Source: Oceanospirillaceae bacterium (GTDB taxonomy: Bacteria; Pseudomonadota; Gammaproteobacteria; Pseudomonadales; Litoribrevibacteraceae). Taken from it: DNA of 64,000 bases. Numbering within the stretch: position 1 is the first letter of the stretch; each line of letters starts with the position of its first letter. Position numbers and translations under genes: made by a program. The notes below the pieces were generated by a model. It was not told where the DNA came from. It made no database searches and worked only from the letters and a program-made list of their open reading frames with translations. Shown here piece after piece: positions 25,836 through 35,933 of this stretch. The stretch covers positions 331,525-395,524 of the forward strand of contig JADFAD010000005.1 in assembly GCA_015665455.1 (NCBI GenBank), in the 5' to 3' direction.

Positions 25836-28800
25836 CTAAGTTCGCGCTTCACCCGAAAGGGGCAAATTCTTAGCATCAAGCCAACCGGCTTCCCAACTTG
25901 AACTCAGTACCTCATCGCTGTACGGGCTGTTTGACTTCTTTTTAGAGCGACTGCCCTCTTCAAAACCTCGCTGATACGCGTCTTCCACCGTCTCTGTATT
26001 CATCGTCGTGGTATACGCTCGCTGGCCAAGGGCATTGAATGCATTCAGCCATTGATCCAAGAGCAGGTAACTGGCAGGCACTAGAATTAAGCTAATCAAG
26101 GTCGCAAAGAGCACACCAAAGGCAAGCGACACCGCCATCGGTATCAAGAATTGAGCTTGAATGCTCGACTCCAGAATCAAGGGCGTTAATCCAGCAAACG
26201 TGGTAATCGAGGTCAACAGAATGGGTCTGAAACGCTTTCCTCCGGCGTGGCAAACCGCAGAGAAGATATTGATCCCTTTCTTCCGTTGTTCATTAATGCT
26301 GTCCATGAGCACCAAGTTATCATTCACAACGATGCCGCTCACCGCCACCATCCCAATGAAAGACCACAGCGTGAACGCCAAATCCAACAGCATATGACCG
26401 ATCAACGACCCCAGAACACCAAAAGGAATGGCAAACAACACCAACAAAGGCTGGCTATAAGAAGAGAACAGAATCGCCATCATAAGGTACATAACGAAAA
26501 CGGAGATCAGGTAGCCGTTCAACAGGATATCCAAAAAGGTCACGATGCTTTTTTGCTTGCCCGCAGCGCCCCACTTCATGTCCGGGTATTGCGCGACCAA
26601 ACCATCAAGGTAATTGCGTTTTAAATCGTTCTGAATGTTGTAGACCGAATTATGGGCCGTATTTACATAGGCACTGACGATGACCACCCGCTTGCGATCA
26701 AAGCGTCTGATGTTATTCGGCGCTTGCTTATAATGTATGTTCGCTATCGTTGACAGGCTGACATAACGACCTTGGGAAATGAGCACGGGAAAGTGCTCCA
26801 AATACCACATGGAGGCACGTTCTTCTTCAGGCAAACCAAGCCAAACATTGACCTCATCATCGGAGGTTTGAATGGTCTGAACTTCTTCGCCTTGGAAGGC
26901 TCGATTCACTTGCCTCGTGACTTGTTCAAGCGTCAGCCCCAAAGCAATGGCATTGTCTTTGAGCTTTATTTGAACTTGTTGTTTCTTCTCATTAAGTGAA
27001 TCGCTGACATCATAAGCACCGTTGTACGAGGTTAGCTTCTCTTTCAATTGTTGAGCGACCAACTCTAAATGCGTTTGATCGTAGGACGAGAACTCAATGT
27101 TGATGTCCGGTTTGGCGGGATTAAGGCTCGAACTGAACGTCAGCTTTGTTGCGCCTTCAATGTCACCAATTAAGTCTCGCCAACGGTTTAAGATATGCTG
27201 CCCGCTGATTTTACGGTCTTGTGAATCAGACAACTCCAGCGTTACCCGAGCTGTGTGATCACGGTTGGGCTTATTATCTTGGTTGGAGATTTTAATCTTC
27301 GGACCAATCACGGAATAAATATGCTTTATGACGGCCGCATCCCCTTCCGGTGCGTTCTCATTCAACTCTTTGGAGAGCTGGCCTGCGGCTTCCAGCATGA
27401 TATTTACAGCATCTTGTGTGTCCTGACGAGGCCCACCTTCTGGAAACGTTACGGATGCATTAACCACTTCCGCATCAATCGAAATGCCTAACGATATTCT
27501 CATCCACCCGGTTGAAAGCAGTGCGATGAAGATGGTGAACACCAAGATGAAACTGACAATCACAAGCCCTTTATTATTTAACGCATTCACCAACAAGGGT
27601 TGATAGAAATCTTTGTTTATTATGTCTAATTTCCGGCTGAAGGCACTCTGAAAGGCCAGATACATACGCTCTATGGTTTTAACGTGTTTAACGTCAGAAG
27701 ACCCCGTATCAGCCATGGCCGATTTAGATGAAGCTTGTTTGATGACGTTACTGGTGGAATGGCTAGTCGAATGACTGCTGTCAGGCGCGCTTCGAGATAA
27801 ATGCGCAGGTAAAATATAAATCGACTCCAAGAGCGAAAAAATCAATATACAAATCACAATAATCGGGATGGCCTGCATGAGCTTACCTTCTGGCCCAGGT
27901 AAGAACAGCAACGGCAAAAACGCAACAATCGTCGTCACAACGGCAAATAAGATCGGCTTATACACATCAAACACACCCGCCAGTGCGCCCTCAGTTCCGT
28001 ATTTACCTTGCTGATTCTGGCTGTGAATTGATTCGCCCACGATCACCGCATCATCGACCACAACACCTAACACCAAAATAAACGCAAACAATGAAATGAT
28101 GTTGATGGATACGTCGAACGAAGGCATCAACAGTAAACTACCAAAGAACGAAAAGGGAATGCCGATGCTCACCCAGAGAGATAAACGAAAGTTCAAGAAC
28201 AGAACAAGAATAATAAAGAGTAAAAATAAACCACTTAACGCATTTTCAAGAAGCAGATCTATTCTGCTTTTGAAGTTTTTGGATTCATCCTGCCAAACGT
28301 ACAAGTGCATATTATCGGGCAGCTGTTTTTCTCGGATGTAGCCGTTCAGCGCTTCCGCTATGGTCATGATGTTTTGATTGCCCACACGATAAACGTCCAT
28401 CGAGACGGCGGCACGTTGATCAAAACTGGCTTGGCTCATATTGCTGTGTCGGTTGTCTACAATGTCTGCAATATCGCCTAATCGGACTTCAGCACCTGCG
28501 GCATTGGAGGAAATTACAATGCGTCGGTAACCGTCCGCATTTTCTTTTTTACCGTCCGTTATGATCAGCACGTCACCGTCGTTGGTTTTTAAAACACCAC
28601 CCGGTAATTGATTCGATTGTTGACGAATCAAGCGACTGATTTTTGCAAAGCTGATTTGGTACCGTTCAAGGTTGTGGGCAGGGATATATATTTTTATTTC
28701 AGAGTCATTAATGTCTTCCAAATCAATGATGCTGATGTCATCGCTTTCTAGGATTTCTTTACGAATGGTGCGCGCCATCTTGGCCATACTGGGGTAATCG

Positions 28801-29237
28801 GCCGTACCACTTAAAATCAGCTTACTGACTCGGTTACGCACAATGAGTTCTTTAATGACGGGTTCTTCTGCGTCGCTGGGCAGCGCGTCGTAATTCTTAA
28901 GCCGATTTTTAACAATGCTGAGTATCTCTTTGGTTGAATAGCCATCGGCAACATCCAACGTCATCGAGCACAAACCTTCGTAAGCAATGGAGGTTAGCTC
29001 AAGCGTGCCTTCAATATCATAAATCTGATTTTCAATCGGCTTACAAACGCTGGCCTCAACGGTCTCAACCGATGCACCGGACAAAATGGTTTGAATGCCT
29101 ATCCGTTCCAGCGAAACATTGGGAATCAGTTCTTTACGAATGTCAGGCAGCGTAATGAAGCCCAAGACGAAGACCGTGAACATAAATAAGTTCGCCGCAA
29201 CGGGATTATTAGCAAACCAAGAGATTGAACCTTTCAT
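25836..29237 (-). CDS. RND efflux permease with an RMF-like C-terminal tail
   Basis: A 1133-residue inner-membrane proton-driven pump of the HAE/AcrB type, with about 12 transmembrane segments and two periplasmic loops. LFAFILVLGVVVDDAVIVGE, FVMYLMMAILFSSYSQPLLV and the second-half SGIVVNDNLVLMD are the core motifs. The last ~45 residues (AYQRGFEEGSR...NSPYSDEVLSSSWEAGWLDA) are not part of RND pumps but resemble ribosome modulation factor (G-x2-G, PY and W-x2-GW spacing). It is last in an operon with a membrane-fusion protein, two GNAT proteins and a GH3-type enzyme, so it probably exports their product. No TolC-type outer-membrane gene is nearby. Confidence 0.88.
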   Translation of the reverse strand: MKGSISWFANNPVAANLFMFTVFVLGFITLPDIRKELIPNVSLERIGIQTILSGASVETVEASVCKPIENQIYDIEGTLELTSIAYEGLCSMTLDVADGYSTKEILSIVKNRLKNYDALPSDAEEPVIKELIVRNRVSKLILSGTADYPSMAKMARTIRKEILESDDISIIDLEDINDSEIKIYIPAHNLERYQISFAKISRLIRQQSNQLPGGVLKTNDGDVLIITDGKKENADGYRRIVISSNAAGAEVRLGDIADIVDNRHSNMSQASFDQRAAVSMDVYRVGNQNIMTIAEALNGYIREKQLPDNMHLYVWQDESKNFKSRIDLLLENALSGLFLLFIILVLFLNFRLSLWVSIGIPFSFFGSLLLMPSFDVSINIISLFAFILVLGVVVDDAVIVGESIHSQNQQGKYGTEGALAGVFDVYKPILFAVVTTIVAFLPLLFLPGPEGKLMQAIPIIVICILIFSLLESIYILPAHLSRSAPDSSHSTSHSTSNVIKQASSKSAMADTGSSDVKHVKTIERMYLAFQSAFSRKLDIINKDFYQPLLVNALNNKGLVIVSFILVFTIFIALLSTGWMRISLGISIDAEVVNASVTFPEGGPRQDTQDAVNIMLEAAGQLSKELNENAPEGDAAVIKHIYSVIGPKIKISNQDNKPNRDHTARVTLELSDSQDRKISGQHILNRWRDLIGDIEGATKLTFSSSLNPAKPDINIEFSSYDQTHLELVAQQLKEKLTSYNGAYDVSDSLNEKKQQVQIKLKDNAIALGLTLEQVTRQVNRAFQGEEVQTIQTSDDEVNVWLGLPEEERASMWYLEHFPVLISQGRYVSLSTIANIHYKQAPNNIRRFDRKRVVIVSAYVNTAHNSVYNIQNDLKRNYLDGLVAQYPDMKWGAAGKQKSIVTFLDILLNGYLISVFVMYLMMAILFSSYSQPLLVLFAIPFGVLGSLIGHMLLDLAFTLWSFIGMVAVSGIVVNDNLVLMDSINEQRKKGINIFSAVCHAGGKRFRPILLTSITTFAGLTPLILESSIQAQFLIPMAVSLAFGVLFATLISLILVPASYLLLDQWLNAFNALGQRAYTTTMNTETVEDAYQRGFEEGSRSKKKSNSPYSDEVLSSSWEAGWLDAKNLPLSGEART

Positions 29238-29328
29238 CTATGGGTCTTCCCTAAATCCGCAGGCCAAAGCCCCCTTACTTGAAACAAAATAAAGCCACAG
29301 ATCAAAGCGCTGTTTATTGCAAGCTTCA

Positions 29329-30531
29329 TCATTGAACCGCACTGGCTAATGAGCCGATGTCAGACGACGAAGTCTCTTTCAAATAAGGAGTTCCTTCCAA
29401 ATAAGGATCAACAACCAATCCTTCCACCATCAAATGGAAGGAGCCAGTCACAATACGGTCGCTTTCATCCAAGCCTCCACGAAGGTAGGCGTTGGTTTTG
29501 CCACGATAAATAACATCAACGGTTTTACGAAGCAGTTTATTATCCTGATCAATGACCCATACGTTATTGCTCGCTTGTTCTGCAACTCTGGGTATGACGT
29601 TCACCTTATTTATGATTTGCCCTTCAATCTTTGCTTCCACGAATGAACCCGGTAGCAAAGGCTGGCGATTCGCATTAAATGCATTTGTACTCGAAACCTG
29701 TGCAATGACATAAAGAAGTTGATTCAGGTCGCGCTCGCCTTCCGTTCTTACTATGTGCCCCAACCAGCGCTTGGCTTTGTTCTGATAACTGTGCAATTGC
29801 ACTTGAGGTTGGCGTTTGTGTGTTGGATGTTCACCACGTTCATGACCTAAGCCCAGAATATCAATCTGTTGATCATTCAAAGGCAATCTAATTTCAACTT
29901 CTTGAGTGCCGTAAATCTTGGCAATGCTCGAAGTGGCTCGAATGAACTCACCTTCAGTAATGTTTAAATCAATAATCTTCCCGTCAATCGGTGCGGTAAT
30001 GGTGGTCTTCTTCAGTTGCTTCTTTGCATAAGCCAATGCCGCTTGTGCAGCAGCCACTTGACTGTCAGCATGCCGTTCTTGAGGAATATGAAGCGCAAAA
30101 TCAGAGGCGTTCTTTTTTAGCCCTTTTCGAGCAACCACGGCTTTCGCCTTTATGTTCACTTGCTCCAATTTGGCTCGATCCAGTTCAGATTGTTTCTGGG
30201 CAATGTCCAGAATGAAGGGTTGCTCATCCAATTGAATCAAAAACGCCCCTTTTTGGACGTTAGCGCCTTTGCTCAACTTATCACTGACGGAGGTCACCAG
30301 ACCGGGGACTTCATTGGTTATTTGTCGAACTTCCGACGCAAAGACTTTCCCTCGGCTGTAGATGGGAATGGCTTGATTGCTCACCACCAGCTGTGCGTAC
30401 GGCACTTTAGGCACCTTCGCCTGCATGGGCTTTGTCTCTGGCTGAGGCGCGTTACTGAATATCCAAGTAATGGCACCAAACGCAAGGAGTAACACACAAA
30501 GAAAAGCACGATACTTTTTTATAACATACAT
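29329..30531 (-). CDS. RND periplasmic adaptor (membrane-fusion protein)
   Basis: A 400-residue HlyD/AcrA-type adaptor with an N-terminal membrane anchor (residues about 9-28), a lipoyl-like half motif (ISRGKVFASE, VQKGAFLIQLD), a helical hairpin (KQSELDRAKLEQVNIKAKA) and a beta-barrel part (APIDGKIIDLNITEGEFI). It links the RND permease to an outer-membrane channel. The ATG at 30531 was preferred to the TTG at 30540. It begins 24 bases after the GNAT gene and precedes the permease by 91 bases. Confidence 0.88.
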   Translation of the reverse strand: MYVIKKYRAFLCVLLLAFGAITWIFSNAPQPETKPMQAKVPKVPYAQLVVSNQAIPIYSRGKVFASEVRQITNEVPGLVTSVSDKLSKGANVQKGAFLIQLDEQPFILDIAQKQSELDRAKLEQVNIKAKAVVARKGLKKNASDFALHIPQERHADSQVAAAQAALAYAKKQLKKTTITAPIDGKIIDLNITEGEFIRATSSIAKIYGTQEVEIRLPLNDQQIDILGLGHERGEHPTHKRQPQVQLHSYQNKAKRWLGHIVRTEGERDLNQLLYVIAQVSSTNAFNANRQPLLPGSFVEAKIEGQIINKVNVIPRVAEQASNNVWVIDQDNKLLRKTVDVIYRGKTNAYLRGGLDESDRIVTGSFHLMVEGLVVDPYLEGTPYLKETSSSDIGSLASAVQ

Positions 30532-30555
30532 AATATTCAACTTGTCACACGCCCC

Positions 30556-31653
30556 TTAAAGGCGCGTAGGTTCCAAATAAAAAAGGCGCTGTTGATCAAG
30601 CTCATCACTGGGATTTGAAACGTAGCTTGCAAGGTAGTGATTGCTTAATAATTGGTACGCTTTCAGGCCTTTACTTGCTTGGTGCAAAGGATCTCTAAGA
30701 TCAAAACCAAAAATCAGCGCTTCGTATTGACTGCCGTGATACGTTTCTAAAATACGATTTAACAAGTCCTTAAAAATTTCGACTTGGTTATCCTCGCACA
30801 GAACAGAATGCAGGCTTAGGTAAGAGGCTAAATTTCCGGGTTTCGGTAGCTGAAGACCTCCAAACAATTTACTCTTTGCGTTGTTAATGTGTCTAAGAAT
30901 CTTCATCTTGCCTTCATAGGACACAAACCGAGTTTGCTTAAAGGCTTTTTGATCCCAGACGCCACAAACACCGATCAATGTTTCTCCCCGATACGCCAAG
31001 AAAAAATCTTCGATGTTGATGTCTCGGTAATAACTGGCGTTCGTACCAATCTTCGAAAAGTCATAACACGGATAAAACTCTTTTGAAGGCGCATGCAGGT
31101 CAAAAAATGCCTGCATTGTCTCTTTGTCTGCATCCGTTGCTCTTCGAACGAACGATGTCACCGATTTAAATTGCTTCTTATTCATATCCACCATGTGGGT
31201 AAGAAACTGGCCAGTTTGGTAGAAAGTCGGGAAGCCTCCACGACCACTGGCGACGGAATTAAGAGACGCTTTGTTTTCTTCAAGAATCACGGACTGCATC
31301 CATTCATCTTGCATGACTTCACGATATTTCCTGAACACCTCCGCTAATGCTTTTCCACCTCGATAATCTTGATGAATTCGCAGGTCATTCCCGTAGCGCG
31401 TCATGCGCTTTTTACCATCAACAAAAACTTCACGTTTACCAATACTGAAAGAGGCCAATAATGTATCTTTTTCAAGATCCGTAATGACCCATACATCAAG
31501 CTCGGTTGTAGTGACTTGCGTCGCATGGAAGAAATCTGGGTTCCGCTCAAAGTTCAGATGAACTTGCCCTTGCTGCGGCGTCTGATCAATCAGATTAAGC
31601 AACGCCGCTGAATCATTTTGCACAGCGGGTCTGGTTTCAAATCGAGGGGTCAT
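30556..31653 (-). CDS. GNAT-like acyltransferase (two-domain)
   Basis: A 365-residue protein with GNAT-type features in both halves. The N-terminal half has RPAVQNDSAALLNLID and DLRIHQDYRGGKALAEVFRKY (acyl-CoA-binding R/Q-x2-G-x-G/A type loop), and the second has RRATDADKETMQAFF and EDFFLAYRGETLIGVCGVWD. It starts inside the stop of the GH3-type gene (ATGA). In this operon it may acylate or transfer to the GH3 product. The specific substrate is unknown. Confidence 0.6.
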   Translation of the reverse strand: MTPRFETRPAVQNDSAALLNLIDQTPQQGQVHLNFERNPDFFHATQVTTTELDVWVITDLEKDTLLASFSIGKREVFVDGKKRMTRYGNDLRIHQDYRGGKALAEVFRKYREVMQDEWMQSVILEENKASLNSVASGRGGFPTFYQTGQFLTHMVDMNKKQFKSVTSFVRRATDADKETMQAFFDLHAPSKEFYPCYDFSKIGTNASYYRDINIEDFFLAYRGETLIGVCGVWDQKAFKQTRFVSYEGKMKILRHINNAKSKLFGGLQLPKPGNLASYLSLHSVLCEDNQVEIFKDLLNRILETYHGSQYEALIFGFDLRDPLHQASKGLKAYQLLSNHYLASYVSNPSDELDQQRLFYLEPTRL

Positions 31654-33323
31654 ACCGCGAATGCCTCTTGATTTTCAGGAAGCACATCCATAGGCAATGC
31701 GTCCCCTTGCCATAAAACCAATGGTTCTATTTTGATATTGCCTGCCACCATACCTCGATCGATTTTATGTGAGGTGTATATGTCCATGGCGTTCGACATC
31801 AGAAGTACCTGAGCTTCGCCCAGTTGCCCGAGATCTCTGGCCAATTTGTAATGAAAGCTTTCACACAAGCTATCTTCTAATTGACGACTTAAGTCTGCTC
31901 GTTGTGCTGTCTGACATTTACCATCACATAACAATACATAGCGCGGTCGACTCTGCTCTGGACTTACGTCTTCAGTAAGCACATCACTGGAAGGAATGGC
32001 TAATAAGCTGATCGGTGAAACGGATTCATACCGAGAGAAATCATTAATAATGTTCACCGCAATTTCAGGAGAAAGCTTTTCACCCACCATATCAACACCG
32101 TTTAAACGACCAATGAACTCAAGACATGGGCATTCGTTGATAAAGCCAGTGACTCTGAGGTGGTCTTTCATGGCGTAGCGAAGTAAACCGTTCCCCGTAC
32201 TGATGATAGGTCGTACATTTTGCCCTACGGTCAGCTGCCAACTGGTGTAGATTTCTTCAGAGTCTAGATCTTCAAATTCATAGAAATGACTCGTAATAGA
32301 CAGTGGATACTGACCCAGATACGGAATGCTGATGACGCCTTCAGTGGCCCAAAGTCCTTTCCCCTGATATGCACAATGAGGAAATATGCCTTTTAGTTTC
32401 TCAGCCCATATCTCAGAAGACGAGGTATCCCACGCGCTGATAAGCCCTAATTTTGGCCAAAGACTTTGAGTAAATTCAGCATTCACTTCACCGTCCCAAT
32501 GTTCTAAATAGGACGAAATACGTACGCACTTAGGGGCATCTAAATAGCTCAATTCCACATATGAATCAGGCCAAGCGCCATTGCGCATCACGTACTCAAT
32601 GTCTTCTTTATGCGCTTTGATAAAGTCTAAAAGACTTAAAGCAAAGGTCGGACTCCAAACAGAAATGAACGTTAAATCTCGGCAGGCAACAAGATAGCAT
32701 GCCGTGGCAAACGTAGATGCATCCGACGTTTTTGCCAAAGAAATGGCTTCAGGCACCGCCATGGTGCCTGACATGAATAACCGCTTCCACCAAGGCAGGA
32801 GCTGCAAATCATCATTGATGCTCGACGTCAGCTTATTTCTTAAATCACTGGGCACCCACGAAAGAGACCAATAGTGCTTCCCTTGCTTGAGCCCAGGAAA
32901 TCTTTCATAAAGATCCGACATCCATGGGCCAATTGCGTGGTCCAGTTCGTCCAGAAAAGGCTGATTGTACGGTATCCACTTTATCTTGGAGGTTGAGCCA
33001 CTGGTTGGCTGATAACGTTCACATGGAAAACGACTTAATACATTTTTCTGGCCAGCCTGCTGACTCTCAATCAATTGATGCCAATCGTCATAATCCGTGA
33101 CGGGCACTTGCTTTCTAAAATGATCAAGATCGCTGCGCTGATCGACACCAAAAATAGTCGCACTCTTGCTTCCTTGCGTGTTGCGCAACAAGCGATCAAG
33201 AATGGCGAGTTGAGTTTCCTCTACCCGTTGGCTCGCCTCTTGAAACGTTTTTTTGCCGCGACCAGACAATACATGCGATGCGGAATGCAGTGCTCTGCTG
33301 GTGACCATGCTAAGAATAGACAT
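31650..33323 (-). CDS. GH3 family adenylate-forming (acyl-acid amido synthetase-like) enzyme
   Basis: A 557-residue member of the GH3 auxin-responsive promoter superfamily. The ATP-binding loop CERYQPTSGSTSKIKWIPY and SAWDTSSSEIWAEKL followed by YQGKGLWATEGVISIPY are the family's P-loop and adenylate motifs. Plant GH3 enzymes couple carboxylic acids to amino acids through acyl-adenylates; bacterial members are mostly uncharacterised and occur in biosynthetic clusters. The ATG at 33323 (AAGGTG upstream, TGATG overlap with the previous gene) was preferred to the open frame from 33428. It is probably the central catalyst of this operon. Confidence 0.82.
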   Translation of the reverse strand: MSILSMVTSRALHSASHVLSGRGKKTFQEASQRVEETQLAILDRLLRNTQGSKSATIFGVDQRSDLDHFRKQVPVTDYDDWHQLIESQQAGQKNVLSRFPCERYQPTSGSTSKIKWIPYNQPFLDELDHAIGPWMSDLYERFPGLKQGKHYWSLSWVPSDLRNKLTSSINDDLQLLPWWKRLFMSGTMAVPEAISLAKTSDASTFATACYLVACRDLTFISVWSPTFALSLLDFIKAHKEDIEYVMRNGAWPDSYVELSYLDAPKCVRISSYLEHWDGEVNAEFTQSLWPKLGLISAWDTSSSEIWAEKLKGIFPHCAYQGKGLWATEGVISIPYLGQYPLSITSHFYEFEDLDSEEIYTSWQLTVGQNVRPIISTGNGLLRYAMKDHLRVTGFINECPCLEFIGRLNGVDMVGEKLSPEIAVNIINDFSRYESVSPISLLAIPSSDVLTEDVSPEQSRPRYVLLCDGKCQTAQRADLSRQLEDSLCESFHYKLARDLGQLGEAQVLLMSNAMDIYTSHKIDRGMVAGNIKIEPLVLWQGDALPMDVLPENQEAFAV

Positions 33324-34111
33324 CACGACACCTTCAGCATGCGCTGTCGACTTCTGTTCTTTTTGAAAGGAATCATGTTCCGTTTCATGAAGTCCAACAA
33401 TGCACTGATCGTCACCTCTCCAACACAAGGCAGTTCAGTACCGTTACTCCAAGTAGGATTAAGCTCTTCGAAGTGACGGATATCAGGGTTTTCTTCTTTC
33501 ATTTCGGGCGTTATACCAGCAACGCCTTCTTTTAAGTTTTGGTACTCTTGACCAAAATCTAAAAGACGACTTTGCTGGCAATATGCAGAGGGATAAAGCT
33601 GATTGCAGTAATCATCAACAATGGCTTCAAGTTTTTCATTGTGGATTTGATGGTTCGGGTAAAACTGATCAAAGTTGTTTGTGAGTAATAAATAAGTTTT
33701 ATACCCCTTCGAAATCAGTAACCAGAATATTTGCCTATTCGGTTTCTTAAGCTTTGTGGCGAATAACTTCTTCGCAAAGCATTTCTGAAGCTCTTTATTG
33801 CCCCAGTAAGCTTTATCAACCACAGTATCACCACTAAAGATACCCAGTGCTTTTTCTCCCCCTTGGATGAGATCTACCTCCACCCAAGTTGAAAATCCGA
33901 CAATGCACTTTCTGGATTTATCTTCAAGTATAAACACGCCAGTTTTCTTTCCCATGTCTTGGGTGAAGGTGTCTAAATCAGCGTTGTTGTAGTACTGAAT
34001 GAATAATGTATACATCTCTAATAACTGCGTGACGGATACATTTTTCATTGTATAAAAGCGAGTCGTGAGTTTGTCTTTATTTCTATTCTTATTTTTATTT
34101 ACGGTCTTCAT
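33323..34111 (-). CDS. GNAT-like protein, first gene of the GH3-RND operon
   Basis: A 262-residue protein. A GNAT-like core is suggested by VFILEDKSRKCIVGFSTWVE and by FSGDTVVDKAYWGNKELQKC, which occupies the position of the CoA-binding loop. Family could not be named with certainty. The ATG at 34111 has AGGAAA 8 bases upstream; the TTG at 34153 has no ribosome site. Its stop overlaps the GH3-type start (TGATG). It is probably the promoter-proximal gene of the five-gene unit ending with the RND permease. Confidence 0.5.
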   Translation of the reverse strand: MKTVNKNKNRNKDKLTTRFYTMKNVSVTQLLEMYTLFIQYYNNADLDTFTQDMGKKTGVFILEDKSRKCIVGFSTWVEVDLIQGGEKALGIFSGDTVVDKAYWGNKELQKCFAKKLFATKLKKPNRQIFWLLISKGYKTYLLLTNNFDQFYPNHQIHNEKLEAIVDDYCNQLYPSAYCQQSRLLDFGQEYQNLKEGVAGITPEMKEENPDIRHFEELNPTWSNGTELPCVGEVTISALLDFMKRNMIPFKKNRSRQRMLKVS

Positions 34112-34812
34112 AGTCAATTTCCTATTCTTTATCTGAATTTGGATCAATGACAAATTGATGGATTCAACCCCATAAATAGCAGATTGCTAGTGTAAGATAA
34201 TGACGATACATTTCTTTACATATGTCATTACATGACATGAAAGTAGGTAAATATGACACACAAAAACATTCGAGAAGTGAGTCACAAATAAACACCTAAA
34301 ATATACAAACCCAAGAAAAATAATACCAAGCCCTTGTTTTAAAACAACTTAATAAGAACACGAGTGTTTACTAAACTATCTACAACCTCAAAAAATAGAA
34401 AAAGAAATTGGATAAAACCCCCTACCAAAACTACTACTCAAAAGCAGTACACGAAAAACATCAAACACCCGCTCACCTGTCACCAAAAACGTTCAAGTGT
34501 GCAGTAGCCATCAACGTTGGTAAGAATTTAAAAAGAATAGAAAAAAGAGGTCTGCCTTAAAATGACAGTTAGGAAGCACAATTTATAAGATTTGTCGCCC
34601 CCCCATAAAATTCACATAAGGAGGGGGGTTAATTAAGTAAACTCAGACGGACATTTTTTTGAGTGTCATTATGAGAAAAACAACAAAAAACAATACCAAA
34701 GTACTGGTTAATTTTTAATTAATCACGCGATTATTTAAGAAATCTAAACGAGAACGATCCACAATCAGGGAAACATGGCGCACAAAGCGCACATGTCTTC
34801 ACATCCTTTGAC
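34112..34812. other. Long AT-rich intergenic region upstream of the GH3-RND operon
   Basis: No gene of useful length was found in about 700 bases. A 7-3-7 inverted repeat, ATGTCAT-TAC-ATGACAT, lies at 34222-34238, about 110 bases before the operon start, and could be an operator. A CCCCCCC tract at 34599-34604 and a GGGGGG tract at 34623-34628 could pair, with a GGAGG-containing loop; no T-run follows. Several TAAT-rich stretches could be promoters for either direction, but none is clear. Confidence 0.45.
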
Positions 34813-35787
34813 TTAGTTTTTAGCGTTGCTACGTAATTTAGCAATCAAAGAAACAAACAAAAGCACTAAGCCACCAGCAAGTACGCCAAACACAGCGGTA
34901 CCAATGGTCTGGATGAGCAGTGCGCCAATGGAGACCACGGACTCAGAGCTCACAAAGGCATTCATCATGAATTCAGACGCATGATGCAACCAAGCTTCAC
35001 CTCCAGGAATGCCATGCACTAAAATACCACCACCGACCATGAACATGGCCAGCGTTCCTAGAACAGAAAGAGCTTTCATAAGAAATGGCGCAAACGCAAG
35101 GAGACCAAAACCCACCGATTCTTGAATCTTTATCAGAGCAGATGAATCCTTGACAGCCTTGGCTTTATTGACCAAATACAAACCTGCATCATCAAGCTTA
35201 ACAATGCCTGCGACCAAGCCATACACCCCAACGGTGATCATGACAGCCAAGGCAGAAATAGTAAGAACCTGTTCTAAAAAAGGCGCGCTTTGAATGGCCC
35301 CCAACGAAATGACAATAATCTCAGCGGATAAAATAAAATCCGTTCGAATGGCGCCTTTGATTTTCTTCTCTTCCAGCTCAACAAGGTTTACATTTTCATC
35401 TTGAAGCGCTTCCAACTTGGCTTGGTGATTGGCTTCTCTTTCATCTTTACTTTCAAGAAACTTATGCGCTAATTTTTCCACACCTTCGAAGCACAGAAAT
35501 AGACCACCTAACATCAACAAAACAATAATAGCCGCAGGTAAAAATGCGCTAATAATTAATGCAGCCGGTACCAATATTAATTTATTAAGGAATGAGCCTT
35601 TCGCCACCGCCCATACAACGGGCAACTCTCTATCCGCCTTAACGCCCGACACTTGCTGAGCGTTCAGCGCTAAATCATCACCAAGTACCCCAACCGTTTT
35701 TTTAGCAGCAATCTTGGATAAAACAGCAACGTCATCCAACAGCGTTGCGATGTCATCCAGTAGTGCCAGTAAATTCCCCGCAGCCAT
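34813..35787 (-). CDS. yedI: DUF808 family inner-membrane protein (YedI-like)
   Basis: A 324-residue integral membrane protein. The N-terminus [31 protein letters not shown] and [16 protein letters not shown] are diagnostic of the DUF808/YedI family, and at least six hydrophobic segments follow. Function is not established. AAGGAG lies close before the ATG. Single gene, upstream of the long regulatory gap and downstream of a porin with its own terminator. Confidence 0.85.
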   Translation of the reverse strand: MAAGNLLALLDDIATLLDDVAVLSKIAAKKTVGVLGDDLALNAQQVSGVKADRELPVVWAVAKGSFLNKLILVPAALIISAFLPAAIIVLLMLGGLFLCFEGVEKLAHKFLESKDEREANHQAKLEALQDENVNLVELEEKKIKGAIRTDFILSAEIIVISLGAIQSAPFLEQVLTISALAVMITVGVYGLVAGIVKLDDAGLYLVNKAKAVKDSSALIKIQESVGFGLLAFAPFLMKALSVLGTLAMFMVGGGILVHGIPGGEAWLHHASEFMMNAFVSSESVVSIGALLIQTIGTAVFGVLAGGLVLLFVSLIAKLRSNAKN

Positions 35788-35886
35788 GTAACCTCCTTGT
35801 AATTAACAACTGAATTGTCATCAATAGTGAGCAAGTCAGTTAATGTAAGCGCAACCCATCTAAATTCCTAGGCCTTAAAAACAAAA

Positions 35887-35913
35887 AAACCGAGCAATAA
35901 GTGCTCGGTTTTC
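35887..35913 (-). terminator. Terminator of porin gene A
   Basis: ACCGAGCA and TGCTCGGT form an 8-bp stem with a 5-base loop; the minus strand continues into a run of seven T, 20 bases past the porin stop. The plus strand also has four T, so it may act both ways. Confidence 0.8.
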
Positions 35914-35933
35914 ATATCAATGAAGGAAGAAGA

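Noticed and set aside
33324..33428. N-terminal extension of the GH3-type frame
   Set aside because: It overlaps the end of the preceding gene; the TGATG junction with AAGGTG before it fits better.
34599..34628. C-tract/G-tract hairpin as a terminator
   Set aside because: No T-run follows on either strand and the loop is about 18 bases; only a possible structure.
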